Source of the DNA: Brachybacterium epidermidis
Lineage (GTDB): Bacteria; Actinomycetota; Actinomycetes; Actinomycetales; Dermabacteraceae
Assembly (NCBI RefSeq): GCF_015209585.1
Contig: NZ_JADEYR010000012.1
Location: 34,361 to 98,360, forward strand
DNA length: 64,000 nt
Direction of reading: 5' to 3'
The translations under genes were made by a program, and so were the position numbers. This document shows positions 35,543 to 44,027 of the stretch, in pieces (the stretch's first letter is position 1; each line of letters opens with the position of its first letter). The notes beneath the pieces were generated by a model. The model made no database searches. It had not been told where the DNA came from and saw only the letters and a program-made list of their open reading frames with translations.

Positions 35543-37101
35543 GCCTCCACCACCTCCTGCTCGGGCCGGCCCTGCAGGGGGATCACCGCATCGACCCGGC
35601 GGCCGCGCCGACCGGAGATCCGGGCCCAGTCCTCGGGGTGGGCGCCGGAGGGGAGGTCCTCGTTCTCCACGAACTCGCTGCGGATGGCGGCGGCCAAGTG
35701 CTCGGAGTCCACGCCCACCTGTCCGGTGGCCAGCTGGTCCTTCACCGCGTTCTTCTTGGCGCGGTCCACGATGTTGCGCAGCGTGGCGCCGGAGACGAAG
35801 TCGCGGAAGTGCAGAACTTCGCCGGTGCCGTCGGAGTACTCCAAGCGCACGAAGGCGGATTCCGGGCCGTCCGCGTAGATCTCACGGACCGCCTCGTCCA
35901 GCAGTCGGTCGCGCTCACCGCGCACGGGCACCGAGTCGTCCAGGTACAGCGCGAGGATCTCCCGGCCGGACTCCGCATCGGGGCGGCGCACCCGGATCTT
36001 CACGTCCAGGCGCCCGGGCCGCAGGATCGCCGGATCGATCATGTCCTCCCGGTTGGAGGCACCGATGACGATCACGTTCTCGAGGGTCTCCACGCCGTCG
36101 ATCTCCGCCAGCAGCTGCGGGACAACCGTGGTCTCCACGTCGCTGGAGAGGCCGCTGCCGCGGGTGCGGAACAGCGACTCCATCTCGTCGAAGAACACGA
36201 CCACCGGGTGGCCGCTGGTGGCCTTCTCCCGGGCCCGCTCGAACACCAGGCGGATGGAGCGCTCCGTCTCCCCGACGTACTTGTTCAGCAGCTCGGGGCC
36301 CTTCACGTTGAGGAAGAAGGAGTGCTGGAGGGCCTCCTCGACCGGGACGTCCCGCGCCTCGGCGGAGCGCACCGCGAGCTCGTGGGCCACGGCCTTGGCG
36401 ATCATGGTCTTGCCGCAGCCGGGCGGGCCGTACAGCAGCACGCCCTTGGGCGGGCGCAAGCCGTAGGTGCGGTACAGGTCCTGCTGCAGGAACGGCAGCT
36501 CGACGGCGTCGCGGATCGCTTCGATCTGCTCTGTCAGGCCGCCGATCTGCTCGAAGGAGATGTCGGGCACCTGCTCGAGCACCAGGTCGGTGATCTCGGC
36601 CCGTTCGATCCGCTCGATCACCAGCTGTGCGCGCAGGTCCACCAGCACGTGGTCACCGGGATGCAGCACCTCCTCCGCCAGGGATCCGGCACGGCGCAGC
36701 ACCCGCACGTCGTCGGGCGCCACCGCCACCAGCACGCGGGAGTCGGCCAGGGCCTCGATCACGGTGACCATGTTCCCGGCGTCGCTGGGTGGGACCACCT
36801 CGACCGCGGCGAGGGCCTCGTTCAGGCGCAGCTCGGCGCCCGGCTGAAGGGCGTCCAGGTCGATCTCGGCGCTGGTGGCGATGCGCAGGCGCCGCCCGTT
36901 GTGCAGCACGTCAACGGTGGTGCCCTCGGTGCGGCGCAGGAAGGTGGCGTAGGAGTTGGGCGGGTCGCCCACGCGCTCCAGATCTGCCTTCAGGTCCACG
37001 ATCTGGGCACGGGCCGCCCGCAGGGACGCGGTGAGCCGGTCGTTGAGGGTGGCGAACCGGTCGAGCTCCGCGGACATCTCCGCGTAGGTCTTCATGGTCA
37101 T
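35539..37101 (-). CDS. mpa: proteasome-associated ATPase Mpa/ARC without docking tail
   Basis: A 520-residue AAA ATPase that recognises Pup through its N-terminal coiled coil (about 5-45). Double OB-fold interdomains follow (about 50-170), then the AAA module with Walker A GPPGCGKT (225-232), Walker [11 protein letters not shown] (300-309) and [18 protein letters not shown]. It ends in EQEVVEA. Proteasome-bearing relatives end in a GQYL-like motif that docks into the 20S core; that tail is missing, in line with the absence of prcBA nearby. ATG 37101 is preferred to 37095 because GAGAG lies at a suitable distance. Confidence 0.95.
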   Translation of the reverse strand: MTMKTYAEMSAELDRFATLNDRLTASLRAARAQIVDLKADLERVGDPPNSYATFLRRTEGTTVDVLHNGRRLRIATSAEIDLDALQPGAELRLNEALAAVEVVPPSDAGNMVTVIEALADSRVLVAVAPDDVRVLRRAGSLAEEVLHPGDHVLVDLRAQLVIERIERAEITDLVLEQVPDISFEQIGGLTEQIEAIRDAVELPFLQQDLYRTYGLRPPKGVLLYGPPGCGKTMIAKAVAHELAVRSAEARDVPVEEALQHSFFLNVKGPELLNKYVGETERSIRLVFERAREKATSGHPVVVFFDEMESLFRTRGSGLSSDVETTVVPQLLAEIDGVETLENVIVIGASNREDMIDPAILRPGRLDVKIRVRRPDAESGREILALYLDDSVPVRGERDRLLDEAVREIYADGPESAFVRLEYSDGTGEVLHFRDFVSGATLRNIVDRAKKNAVKDQLATGQVGVDSEHLAAAIRSEFVENEDLPSGAHPEDWARISGRRGRRVDAVIPLQGRPEQEVVEA

Positions 37102-37114
37102 CGGGTGCTCTCGT

Positions 37115-38224
37115 TCATCGGTCGCGTCCTTGGCGGATGTCGCGCAGGGCGCGCTTGATCTTGCGGGGTGCCACACCGCGCTCCCCCAGGTCCTTCGCGG
37201 TCCATTCGCCGCCGCCCCCGCCGAAGCCCTCGTTGTCGGGGTGGGCGATCTCCTCGGCGTCCCGGGAGCCGGGGGCCGGGCGGGTGGCACGGGTCAGCGC
37301 GGTGGTGCCGTGGGCGGTGCGGCGGGAGGTCAGCAGGAAGCCGGTGTGGGCGTTCATCCGGTGCTCGGGTCGCACCGCGAGGCCCTCGAGGTGCCAAAGC
37401 CGCACGAAGGACTCCCAGGCATGGGGCTCGGTGAACTCGCCGTGGTCGCGCAGCGCCTCGGCGGTGCGCGACAGCTGGGTGACGGTGGCGACGTAGGCCA
37501 GGAACACCCCACCGGAGACCAGGGCCCGAGCGGCCGCGTCCACGCACTCCCAGGGGGCCAGCATGTCCAGCACCACGCGGTCCGCGGCCGGACCGTCGGC
37601 GGCCAGGTCCAGGGCGACGTCCTGGAAGTCGCCGATGCTCAGGGTCCATGCCGGGTGGTCGGCACCGAAGTAGGTGCGCACGTTCTCCTGGGCGACGGTG
37701 GCGAAGTCCTCGCGGCGCTCGATGGAGTGCACGCTGCCGTGCTCGCCCACGGCTCGCAGCAGTGCGGTGGTCAGCCCTCCGGAGCCCACTCCGGCCTCGA
37801 GCACCCGGGCGCCGGGGAAGATGTCCGCCCACATCAGGATCTGGGCGGAGTCCTTGGGGTAGATGATCGCGGCGCCTCGCGGCATGGACAGCATGTAGTC
37901 CGCGTACAGGGGCCGCAGTGCCTGGTACCGGTTGCCGGCGGTGTCGGCGATCACCACGCCGTCCTCGGCGCCGATCAGGTCGTCGTGCCGCAGCACGCCC
38001 CGGTGGGTGTGGAACTGGCCGCCATGCTTGAGCGTGATGGTGTGCAGACGGCCCCGGGAGTCCGAGCTGCACCTTGTCACCGAGCTCGAAGGGCCCGGTG
38101 CGGTCCAGGCCCTTCGCCTCGGGTGCCGCGCCGCCCTCGGGCACAGCACCGGCCTCGCGTGCGGTGGTGGCCGGGGCGGTGGGCCCCCCTCGGGGGCCGA
38201 GGGGCGCGGGGGCGTGGAGGTCAT
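37115..38224 (-). CDS. trmI: tRNA (adenine-N1)-methyltransferase TrmI, with two compensating indels
   Basis: A 369-codon frame for the enzyme making m1A58 in tRNA. The body is intact: [41 protein letters not shown] (SAM site), [14 protein letters not shown]. From about codon 15 to 54 the reading is low-complexity Pro/Arg. In the neighbouring frame the same DNA reads [16 protein letters not shown], the expected TrmI N-terminus. One missing base in the G6 run at 38181-38190 and another indel at 38063 would restore it. As deposited the frame is open, but about 40 residues are probably wrong. It lies 13 bases upstream of mpa. Confidence 0.9.
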   Translation of the reverse strand: MTSTPPRPSAPEGGPPPRPPPHARPVLCPRAARHPRRRAWTAPGPSSSVTRCSSDSRGRLHTITLKHGGQFHTHRGVLRHDDLIGAEDGVVIADTAGNRYQALRPLYADYMLSMPRGAAIIYPKDSAQILMWADIFPGARVLEAGVGSGGLTTALLRAVGEHGSVHSIERREDFATVAQENVRTYFGADHPAWTLSIGDFQDVALDLAADGPAADRVVLDMLAPWECVDAAARALVSGGVFLAYVATVTQLSRTAEALRDHGEFTEPHAWESFVRLWHLEGLAVRPEHRMNAHTGFLLTSRRTAHGTTALTRATRPAPGSRDAEEIAHPDNEGFGGGGGEWTAKDLGERGVAPRKIKRALRDIRQGRDR

Positions 38225-38268
38225 GCGTTCCAGCATAGGTCGATCGGCGTGCCGGGCACCGGCGCCGT

Positions 38269-39414
38269 TCAGCGTCCGCGCAGGACAGCGTTGACCTCTG
38301 CGCTCCGGATCACGCCGATCACCGTCCCGTCGGCCTCCCGCACCAGGTACAGGGGGTGGGGCCGGGCCAGCATCGCGGTGACGACCTGGCTGCCTGTCAT
38401 GCCCGCCCTCAGCTCCCCCACCGTGCCCAGGGGCGCGGCGACGGCGCTGACGGGCACGTGCCTGCGCTGGTCCGGGGGCACCGAGCCCAGGGCCGAGGGA
38501 TCGATCTGCAGGGCGCGCGGTGGCGGCCCGTCCTCGAGCACCATCACGGCGGACGGGTCCAGCGATGCCCCCGCTGCCTCCTGGCCCGCGTCGAGCACCT
38601 CCGGCAGACGGGACAGCGGCAGCGCTCCGGCGACGAGGACCACCGGCGAGGCCAGCCGGGCCGCGTCCAGGCTCTGGATGCGGTGCTCGAGGTTCGCGGC
38701 CTCGAGTGCGCGGGAGGCACCGTGCCAGAGCATGCCCGCGATCAGCAGGGCCCACACCAGGGTGAGCATCGACCCGGTGCTCACGCTCGTTCTGCGCGAC
38801 AGGTTCCACAGCGGCCAGGCCACCACGGCCACCGCGATCGCGCGGCCGACCCAGGCGGTGATCCGGGTGCCGATGATGCGGCTGCGCAGCACGGTCCCCA
38901 GCAGTGCCTCCAGGGCGCGGCCGCCGTCCATCGGCAGGCCCGGCAGCAGGTTGAACACGGCCAGGGCCACGTTCAGCCATGCGGAGTTCTCCCAGAACAG
39001 CGAGGCAGGGCTCGGTCCCGTCGCCCCCTGCACGAGCGAGGCGATCCCCGTGCACAGCGCGGCCAGGCCCAGGTTGCTGAGCGGTCCGGCCAGGGAGATC
39101 AGCGTCGAGGGCAGCCCGCCCATGCGCTCGGCGCGGTACTGGGTGTGACCACCCCACAGCGTCAGGGCGATGTGGTCCACGGTGGCCCCGAACAACCGGG
39201 CGGTCAGGGCGTGGGCCAGTTCGTGCACCAGCACCGAGACGATCATGAACAGCGAGATCCCCAGGGACAGTGCGATCGCACCGCCGGGGCCCACCACTGC
39301 GCTGAGCGCGATCACGGGGTGGATGACCACGGCCAGGATCAGCAGGGTCGCCAGTGTGCCGCCGCTGATGCGGATTGGCGGCAGTGAGCCGAGGCGCAGG
39401 GAGGGGCTCTTCAC
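38269..39414 (-). CDS. site-2 protease family (M50) metallopeptidase with CBS-like tail
   Basis: A 381-residue membrane metalloprotease. HELAH (H64, E65, H68) is the zinc site, and NLLPGLPMDGGRALEALL supplies the third ligand D163. Six or so hydrophobic helices span 20-240. The C-terminal 130 residues resemble one or two CBS domains (LYLVREADGTVIGVI). This CBS-bearing S2P type often lies next to trmI and the pup genes in actinobacteria; its substrate is unknown. The start codon is GTG with a TAGGGT element seven bases upstream. Confidence 0.9.
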   Translation of the reverse strand: MKSPSLRLGSLPPIRISGGTLATLLILAVVIHPVIALSAVVGPGGAIALSLGISLFMIVSVLVHELAHALTARLFGATVDHIALTLWGGHTQYRAERMGGLPSTLISLAGPLSNLGLAALCTGIASLVQGATGPSPASLFWENSAWLNVALAVFNLLPGLPMDGGRALEALLGTVLRSRIIGTRITAWVGRAIAVAVVAWPLWNLSRRTSVSTGSMLTLVWALLIAGMLWHGASRALEAANLEHRIQSLDAARLASPVVLVAGALPLSRLPEVLDAGQEAAGASLDPSAVMVLEDGPPPRALQIDPSALGSVPPDQRRHVPVSAVAAPLGTVGELRAGMTGSQVVTAMLARPHPLYLVREADGTVIGVIRSAEVNAVLRGR

Positions 39415-39421
39415 AGGTGAG

Positions 39422-39427
39422 ACCCTA
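39422..39427 (-). promoter_or_regulatory. -10 element for near-leaderless M50 protease transcript
   Basis: TAGGGT on the minus strand ends seven bases before GTG 39414. It lies back to back with the PAC2 promoter. Confidence 0.4.
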
Positions 39428-39436
39428 GCGGGCGCC

Positions 39437-39442
39437 TATGAT
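39437..39442 (+). promoter_or_regulatory. -10 element for leaderless PAC2 gene transcript
   Basis: TATGAT, close to the consensus, ends six bases before ATG 39449. No Shine-Dalgarno sequence lies between. Confidence 0.55.
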
Positions 39443-39448
39443 GGCTCG

Positions 39449-40258
39449 ATGAGTCGTATCGCGATCACCGCCTTCAGCGGGTGGAACGACGCGGGCGAGG
39501 CGGCCAGCGGCGCCGTCGAGCACCTGCTGAGCGTGTGGCCCTCCCGGCCGGCCGGCGCCGTCGATGCCGAGGACTACATCGACTTCCAGGTGAACCGCCC
39601 CGAGGTGCGCACCACCGAGGAGGGGCTGCGGGTGCTGGACTGGCCGGACACCGAGCTGCGGATCGTGCAGCCTCCCCGGGGGCCGGAGATCGTCACGGTG
39701 CTGGGCCCGGAGCCCAGCCTGCACTGGAAGCGCTTCTGCGACGAGGTGCTCGAGCAGATGCAGCTGCTGGACGTCAGCTCGGTGATCTCCCTGGGGTCCC
39801 TGTTGGCCGATTCCCCGCACACGCGGCCTCTGCCCGTGAGCTGCCGGGTGGAGCCGGGGGCTGCGGAGACCGTGGGCGAGGAGAGCCTCTACGAGGGGCC
39901 CGTGGGGGTGCCGACCGTGCTGGCCCGCCGCACCACCAGCGCTGGTCTGCGCACCACCAGCATCTGGGTCCAGGTCCCGCACTACGTGGCGCAGACGCCC
40001 TCCCCGAAGGCGGTGCTCGGCCTGATCCGTGAGGTGCAGGACCGCATCACCGCGCCGATCCCGCTGGGGGAGCTGGAGGAGGACGCCGCGGCCTGGGAGC
40101 GCGGGGTGGACGAGCTGGCGCGCACCGACGAGGACGTGGCCGACTACGTGCGGCGCCTGGAGAGGGCGCAGGACGCAGCTGAGCTGCCGGAGGCCAGCGG
40201 CGATGCGATCGCACGGGAGTTCGAGCAGTTCCTGCGTCGCAGGCGCGACACGGACTGA
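39449..40258 (+). CDS. PAC2 family protein
   Basis: A 269-residue soluble protein of the PAC2 family, named after a proteasome assembly chaperone; bacterial members have no settled function. AFSGWNDAGEAASGAVEHL is the N-terminal family motif, SVISLGSLLADSPHTRPLP the central one, and HYVAQTPSPKAVLGLI the third. The C-terminal 60 residues are helical and charged. In actinobacteria it commonly stands next to mshC, as here, with the two genes converging. The start is set by a -10 element six bases upstream. Confidence 0.88.
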   Translation: MSRIAITAFSGWNDAGEAASGAVEHLLSVWPSRPAGAVDAEDYIDFQVNRPEVRTTEEGLRVLDWPDTELRIVQPPRGPEIVTVLGPEPSLHWKRFCDEVLEQMQLLDVSSVISLGSLLADSPHTRPLPVSCRVEPGAAETVGEESLYEGPVGVPTVLARRTTSAGLRTTSIWVQVPHYVAQTPSPKAVLGLIREVQDRITAPIPLGELEEDAAAWERGVDELARTDEDVADYVRRLERAQDAAELPEASGDAIAREFEQFLRRRRDTD

Positions 40259-40294
40259 CCCGGCACCAGCTGCTGGAACATCCCGGGGCGCCGC

Positions 40295-41548
40295 TCAGTC
40301 CCGCAGGGCCAGCCCGAACAGCGCGTCCACCGCGGAGGCCACGTCATCGGGGGCGTCTGCGGGCATCTCCTGCTGGGCGTGCTCGCCGGCCGCCCAGGCG
40401 TCCAGCACGGTGAGCGCCGTCGGGGTGTCGAGGTCCTCGCGCAGTGCCCGGCGCAGGACCTCCACGGTGAAGGGGTGGGACCCGCCTCGGGCAGCGGCGG
40501 CCCGGTAGGCCTCCAGGCGGGCGGTGGCCCGCTCGAGCTCCTTGTCCGTCCACTCCCAGTCGGCACGGTAGTGGTGGGCCATCAGCACCAGCCGGATCAC
40601 CATCGGGTCGACGCCCTCGCCCACCAGTCGGTGCACGAACACCAGGTTCCCGAGAGACTTGCTCATCTTCTCGCCCTGGTAGGCCACCATCCCGGTGTGC
40701 GGGTAGAGCGAGGCGAAGCCTCGGCCGAGGGCGGCAGCGTGCGCCGCTGAGAGGTCATGGTGGGGGAAGATCAGGTCGCTGCCGCCGGTCTGGACGTCGA
40801 AGGGCAGGCCCAGCCCGTGCTCGGCGATGCACACGCACTCCACGTGCCAGCCCGGTCGCCCGACCCCCAGCTGCCCGGCATCCCAAGAGGGCTCACCGCT
40901 GCGCGCCGCTCGCCACAGCAGCGGATCCAGCGCATCGCGCTTGCCCGGCCGCTCCGGGTCGCCGCCGCGATCCGCGTACACGCTCAGCATCTGCTGTCGG
41001 CTCCATCCGGAGACGTCCCCCAGGGCACCGTCGATGGAGAGGTCCAGGTACCAGTCGGGGCCCGCGGCCTCGTCGCGGGCGTTCTGGACGGGGTAGGCCC
41101 GGCCCCGGTCGTGGAGGGTCTGCACGGCGGCGATGATCGCGTCCATGGACTCGCTCACCGAGAGGTAGGTCTCCGGGGCGATGATCCGCAGCGCCTCCAT
41201 GTCGGAGGTGAACAGCTCGGTCTGCTCGCGTGCGAGGTCCTGCCACTCGATGCCGTCCCGGGCGGCGCGCTCGAGCAGGGGGTCGTCCACGTCGGTGATG
41301 TTCTGGGCCATGTCCACCTGCCATCCGGCGTCCAGGGCCGCGCGACGCATGAGATCGGCGGCATGGTACGTGGCGGCGTGGCCGAGGTGCGTGGAGTCGT
41401 AGGGCGTGATGCCGCAGACGTACAGCCGGGCATGCCCGGGCGTGAGGGGGATGAGCGGTATCACCCGCCCTGTGCGGGTGTCGTGCAGCCGCGGGGGGAT
41501 GTCGGATCCGGGCAGGGGCGTGATCGCCGGTGAGGTCCAGGTGGGCAC
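40295..41548 (-). CDS. mshC: mycothiol biosynthesis cysteine ligase
   Basis: A 417-residue class I aminoacyl-tRNA-synthetase-like enzyme that joins cysteine to GlcN-inositol in mycothiol synthesis. YVCGITPYDSTHLGHA combines the zinc/cysteine site (C45) with the HLGH signature (54-57), and EKMSKSLGN is the second catalytic loop. VGRPGWHVECVCIAEHGLG is typical of MshC/CysS. It is shorter than CysRS and lacks its C-terminal domain. GTG 41548 has a TATGAT element six bases upstream. It marks the organism as a mycothiol producer. Confidence 0.93.
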   Translation of the reverse strand: MPTWTSPAITPLPGSDIPPRLHDTRTGRVIPLIPLTPGHARLYVCGITPYDSTHLGHAATYHAADLMRRAALDAGWQVDMAQNITDVDDPLLERAARDGIEWQDLAREQTELFTSDMEALRIIAPETYLSVSESMDAIIAAVQTLHDRGRAYPVQNARDEAAGPDWYLDLSIDGALGDVSGWSRQQMLSVYADRGGDPERPGKRDALDPLLWRAARSGEPSWDAGQLGVGRPGWHVECVCIAEHGLGLPFDVQTGGSDLIFPHHDLSAAHAAALGRGFASLYPHTGMVAYQGEKMSKSLGNLVFVHRLVGEGVDPMVIRLVLMAHHYRADWEWTDKELERATARLEAYRAAAARGGSHPFTVEVLRRALREDLDTPTALTVLDAWAAGEHAQQEMPADAPDDVASAVDALFGLALRD

Positions 41549-41554
41549 CCGTCG

Positions 41555-41560
41555 ATCATA
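41555..41560 (-). promoter_or_regulatory. -10 element for leaderless mshC transcript
   Basis: TATGAT on the minus strand ends six bases before GTG 41548. Confidence 0.55.
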
Positions 41561-41582
41561 CGGAGGTTCGGCGCGGGAACTC

Positions 41583-42455
41583 TCAGCCCCCGGCCAGTGG
41601 ATCGATCACACCGGTCCACAGCAGGACCAGCAGCAGCGCGCCGGCGATCACCCGGTAGAGCACGAAGGGCATGTAGGAGCGGTTCTCGATCAGCCGCATG
41701 AACCACACGATGACCGCGTACCCCACGGCGAAGGACACCACCGTGGCCACGACGATCGCCACCAGGGAGGGCTCGCCGGCCGCCGCAGCAGCGGCGCGGC
41801 CGTCGACGGTCAGCAGCGCGGGGACCTCCTGGGCGGCCTTGTAGAAGCCCGAGGCGAACACGGCGGGAACCGCCAGCAGGAACGCGTACCGTGCAGCGGC
41901 CTGCCGGGAGTACCCCATCAGCAGGCCCGCGGTGATGGTGCCGCCGGAACGGGAGACCCCGGGGATCAGCGCCAGGGCCTGGGCCAGGCCGTAAAGGATG
42001 CCGTCGCGCACGGTGAGGTCCTTCAGCTCCTTGCGCTGCGGTGCGATGCGATCGGCCACGCCCAGCAGCAGGCCGAACAGGATCAGCATGGTGGCGGTGA
42101 TGTACAGGTTGCGCAGGGAGTGGTCGATCTGGTCCTCGAACAGCAGGCCGAGCACGCCGATGGGGATCGAGCCGATGATCACCATCCAGCCCATCCGCAC
42201 ATCCGGGTCCGAGTGCGGGATCCTCCCGGCCAGTGCCCTGAACCATGTGCCGATGATGCGGGTGATGTCGTTCCAGAAGTAGATCAGGACCGCGGTCTCG
42301 GTGCCGAGCTGGACGATCGCGGTGAAGGCTGCACCGGGCTCCTGGCCGGGCTCCAGAAGCTCTCCGGCCACGCGCAGGTGCGCGCTGGAGGAGATGGGGA
42401 GGAACTCGGTCAGGCCCTGCACGATGCCCAGGATGATCGCTTCGAGGAAGGACAC
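41583..42455 (-). CDS. uppP: undecaprenyl-diphosphatase
   Basis: A 290-residue membrane phosphatase of the BacA/UppP family that recycles undecaprenyl carrier lipid for peptidoglycan synthesis. [14 protein letters not shown] is the first active-site motif and [18 protein letters not shown] the second, with eight predicted helices. GTG 42455 has AGGAG eight bases upstream and begins [13 protein letters not shown] as homologues do. It lies just upstream of mshC, with 34 bases between, but mshC appears to have its own promoter. Confidence 0.95.
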   Translation of the reverse strand: MSFLEAIILGIVQGLTEFLPISSSAHLRVAGELLEPGQEPGAAFTAIVQLGTETAVLIYFWNDITRIIGTWFRALAGRIPHSDPDVRMGWMVIIGSIPIGVLGLLFEDQIDHSLRNLYITATMLILFGLLLGVADRIAPQRKELKDLTVRDGILYGLAQALALIPGVSRSGGTITAGLLMGYSRQAAARYAFLLAVPAVFASGFYKAAQEVPALLTVDGRAAAAAAGEPSLVAIVVATVVSFAVGYAVIVWFMRLIENRSYMPFVLYRVIAGALLLVLLWTGVIDPLAGG

Positions 42456-42675
42456 CGGCACTGCTCCTAATGCTGGGCGCACACGGGATGCGCGAGGGAT
42501 GGGCGCGGGGTGGCGGCCGGAGCTCCGGAGCCGACGCTCGGTAGCCGACGCTCAGGAGATGGGGCCCCGGAGCCGGGGCCGCCGGCCCCTCGGACACAGT
42601 ACGCGGCGCCCGGCCGCTGCCCGGGCGCCGCGTGGCGCTGCGAGGTGAAGATGAGATGCAGATCCCGTGGAGGGA

Positions 42676-43062
42676 TCAGCGCCGAGAGGTCACCGGGTCC
42701 TCGTCATCGTCGCCATCGTCGTCGTAGTCGTCGTCCTCATCGTCGTCGTCGAAGTCGTCATCGTCCTCGTCGTCGAAGTCGTCGTCATCGTCGTCGAAGT
42801 CGTCATCGTCGTCCTCGAGGTCGTCGAGATCATCGAGGTCGTCGTCGTCGAAGTCGTCCTCGCCGTCGAAGACGACCAGCGGGGTTGCCACGTCGTACGC
42901 GTCGAACAGCGCGTCGTCGTAGGCATCGAAGGCCGTGGTGAGACGATCGGTGGCGGCCTCGAGGGCGGGATCGCTGTCGCCACGGGAGGCGGCTGCGGCT
43001 TCGTAGTGGCGTTCCAGGGCGGCGATCAGCGCAGCAAGAGCGGAGCGAGGATCCGTGTTCAT
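42676..43062 (-). CDS. small protein with extreme Asp-rich tail
   Basis: A 128-residue protein. Residues 1-65 are a predicted helical domain (ALAALIAALERHYEAAAASRGD, then LTTAFDAYDDALFDAYDVATPLV). From about 66 the chain is nearly all Asp with some Glu and Phe (runs of five or six Asp). The tail is encoded by GAC/GAT repeats. Similar proteins occur in other Micrococcales with tails of varying length; I do not recognise a function. A metal-, histone- or nucleic-acid-mimic role can only be guessed. The ATG follows a TACGGT element by six bases. Confidence 0.75.
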   Translation of the reverse strand: MNTDPRSALAALIAALERHYEAAAASRGDSDPALEAATDRLTTAFDAYDDALFDAYDVATPLVVFDGEDDFDDDDLDDLDDLEDDDDDFDDDDDDFDDEDDDDFDDDDEDDDYDDDGDDDEDPVTSRR

Positions 43063-43068
43063 GGTTGG

Positions 43069-43074
43069 ACCGTA
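43069..43074 (-). promoter_or_regulatory. -10 element for leaderless transcript of the Asp-rich protein gene
   Basis: TACGGT on the minus strand ends six bases before ATG 43062. Confidence 0.5.
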
Positions 43075-43133
43075 CCCCGTCCGGGGTCAGAATGGACAGT
43101 CATCGATCGATCATCCACGACGGGAGGAGCCCG

Positions 43134-43430
43134 GTGCCCGCAGGACAGAAGCCACCCATGGCCCGGGTGGTCCACGTGCGCGACCCACGAGGCGAGAAGG
43201 ATCTGCCGCTGGAGAAGGGGCGGCGACCCGAGGACTACGAGTTCCGCATCATCACCGTGCCGCGGCGCACCTCCATCGGGGCGGTGCGGTCGGTGCTGAC
43301 GGAGGAGGCGGAGTACGGCCGGTGGGAGCTGGCCCGGACCCGCATCTACATGGGCGGGGAGAAGAAGGTCTGGATGCGTCGGCGCATCATCCGGGTCCAG
43401 TCCACGCTGAGCGGGCCGCTGACGGCCTGA
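43134..43430 (+). CDS. DUF5703 family protein
   Basis: A 98-residue basic protein matching the actinobacterial DUF5703 family: DYEFRIITVPRRTSIGAVRS, then YGRWELARTRIYMGGEKKVW and MRRRIIRVQ. No membrane segment or known catalytic motif is present. GTG 43134 is chosen because GGAGGAG lies four bases upstream; ATG 43158 is an alternative. Function is unknown. It is divergent from the Asp-rich protein gene. Confidence 0.85.
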   Translation: MPAGQKPPMARVVHVRDPRGEKDLPLEKGRRPEDYEFRIITVPRRTSIGAVRSVLTEEAEYGRWELARTRIYMGGEKKVWMRRRIIRVQSTLSGPLTA

Positions 43431-43504
43431 TCGACCCTCTCGGCGGCGTCCACAATCGCCACCGGGGCCGGGCGCCGCGGTGCGCGCTCTGCTGGAATGG
43501 GCGC

Positions 43505-44020
43505 ATGCCACTCCTGGTCCCCGCGATCCCACCTGCGGCACTGCTGGTGCTGCTGGTGGCGTACCTGCCTCCGGCGGTGGTCCTCTCCCGCATCGACGCC
43601 GTCGAGCAGCGACTGCCCAATCCCTGGGTCGCAGGCATGACGGCCGCTGTCACCGCCGGGCTGCTGCTCGCCTCCGTGGCGGACCCCTCCGTACGGGGAT
43701 CCTTGCGCGGGGCGCTGGTGATCGCGGTGGTGCTGGGCCTGGGGGCCGTGCTGGTGGCCCTGGCCGCTCCCCCGCTGCTGGGCATGGGGGATGCGAAGAC
43801 GGTGCCGGTGGTGATGCTGATGTCCACGACCCTCGGCGGCGAGGTGCTGATCGGGGCGATCCTGGGCATCGCGGTGCTGGGCGGGGTGGTCGGTGCGGCT
43901 GTGCTGATCGCCTCGGGACGGGCGGGCCAGCGCTTCCCCTTCGGACCTGTGCTGCTGGCCGGCCCGTTCCTCGGGCTGCTGGCCTCCCCGCTCGTCGCAG
44001 GCGCCCTGGGATCCGCGTGA
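43505..44020 (+). CDS. prepilin peptidase-like A24 family membrane protein
   Basis: A 171-residue membrane protein with the two aspartates of A24 aspartyl peptidases: D31 in SRIDAVEQRLPNP and D96 in LLGMGDAKTV. About five hydrophobic helices are present. It is a minimal A24 domain without the N-terminal methylase half of full prepilin peptidases, similar to the small TadV/CpaA-type enzymes. No pilin or secretion genes lie nearby, so its substrate is elsewhere or unknown. ATG 43505 begins MPLLVPAIPP. It converges with the RNA methyltransferase gene, only 7 bases away. Confidence 0.8.
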   Translation: MPLLVPAIPPAALLVLLVAYLPPAVVLSRIDAVEQRLPNPWVAGMTAAVTAGLLLASVADPSVRGSLRGALVIAVVLGLGAVLVALAAPPLLGMGDAKTVPVVMLMSTTLGGEVLIGAILGIAVLGGVVGAAVLIASGRAGQRFPFGPVLLAGPFLGLLASPLVAGALGSA

Positions 44021-44027
44021 AGTCGCC

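Noticed and set aside
42700..42860. Short-period GTC/ATC repeat as a CRISPR or satellite array
   Set aside because: It is the codon repeat of the poly-Asp tail in a single gene; no spacers or constant unit are present.
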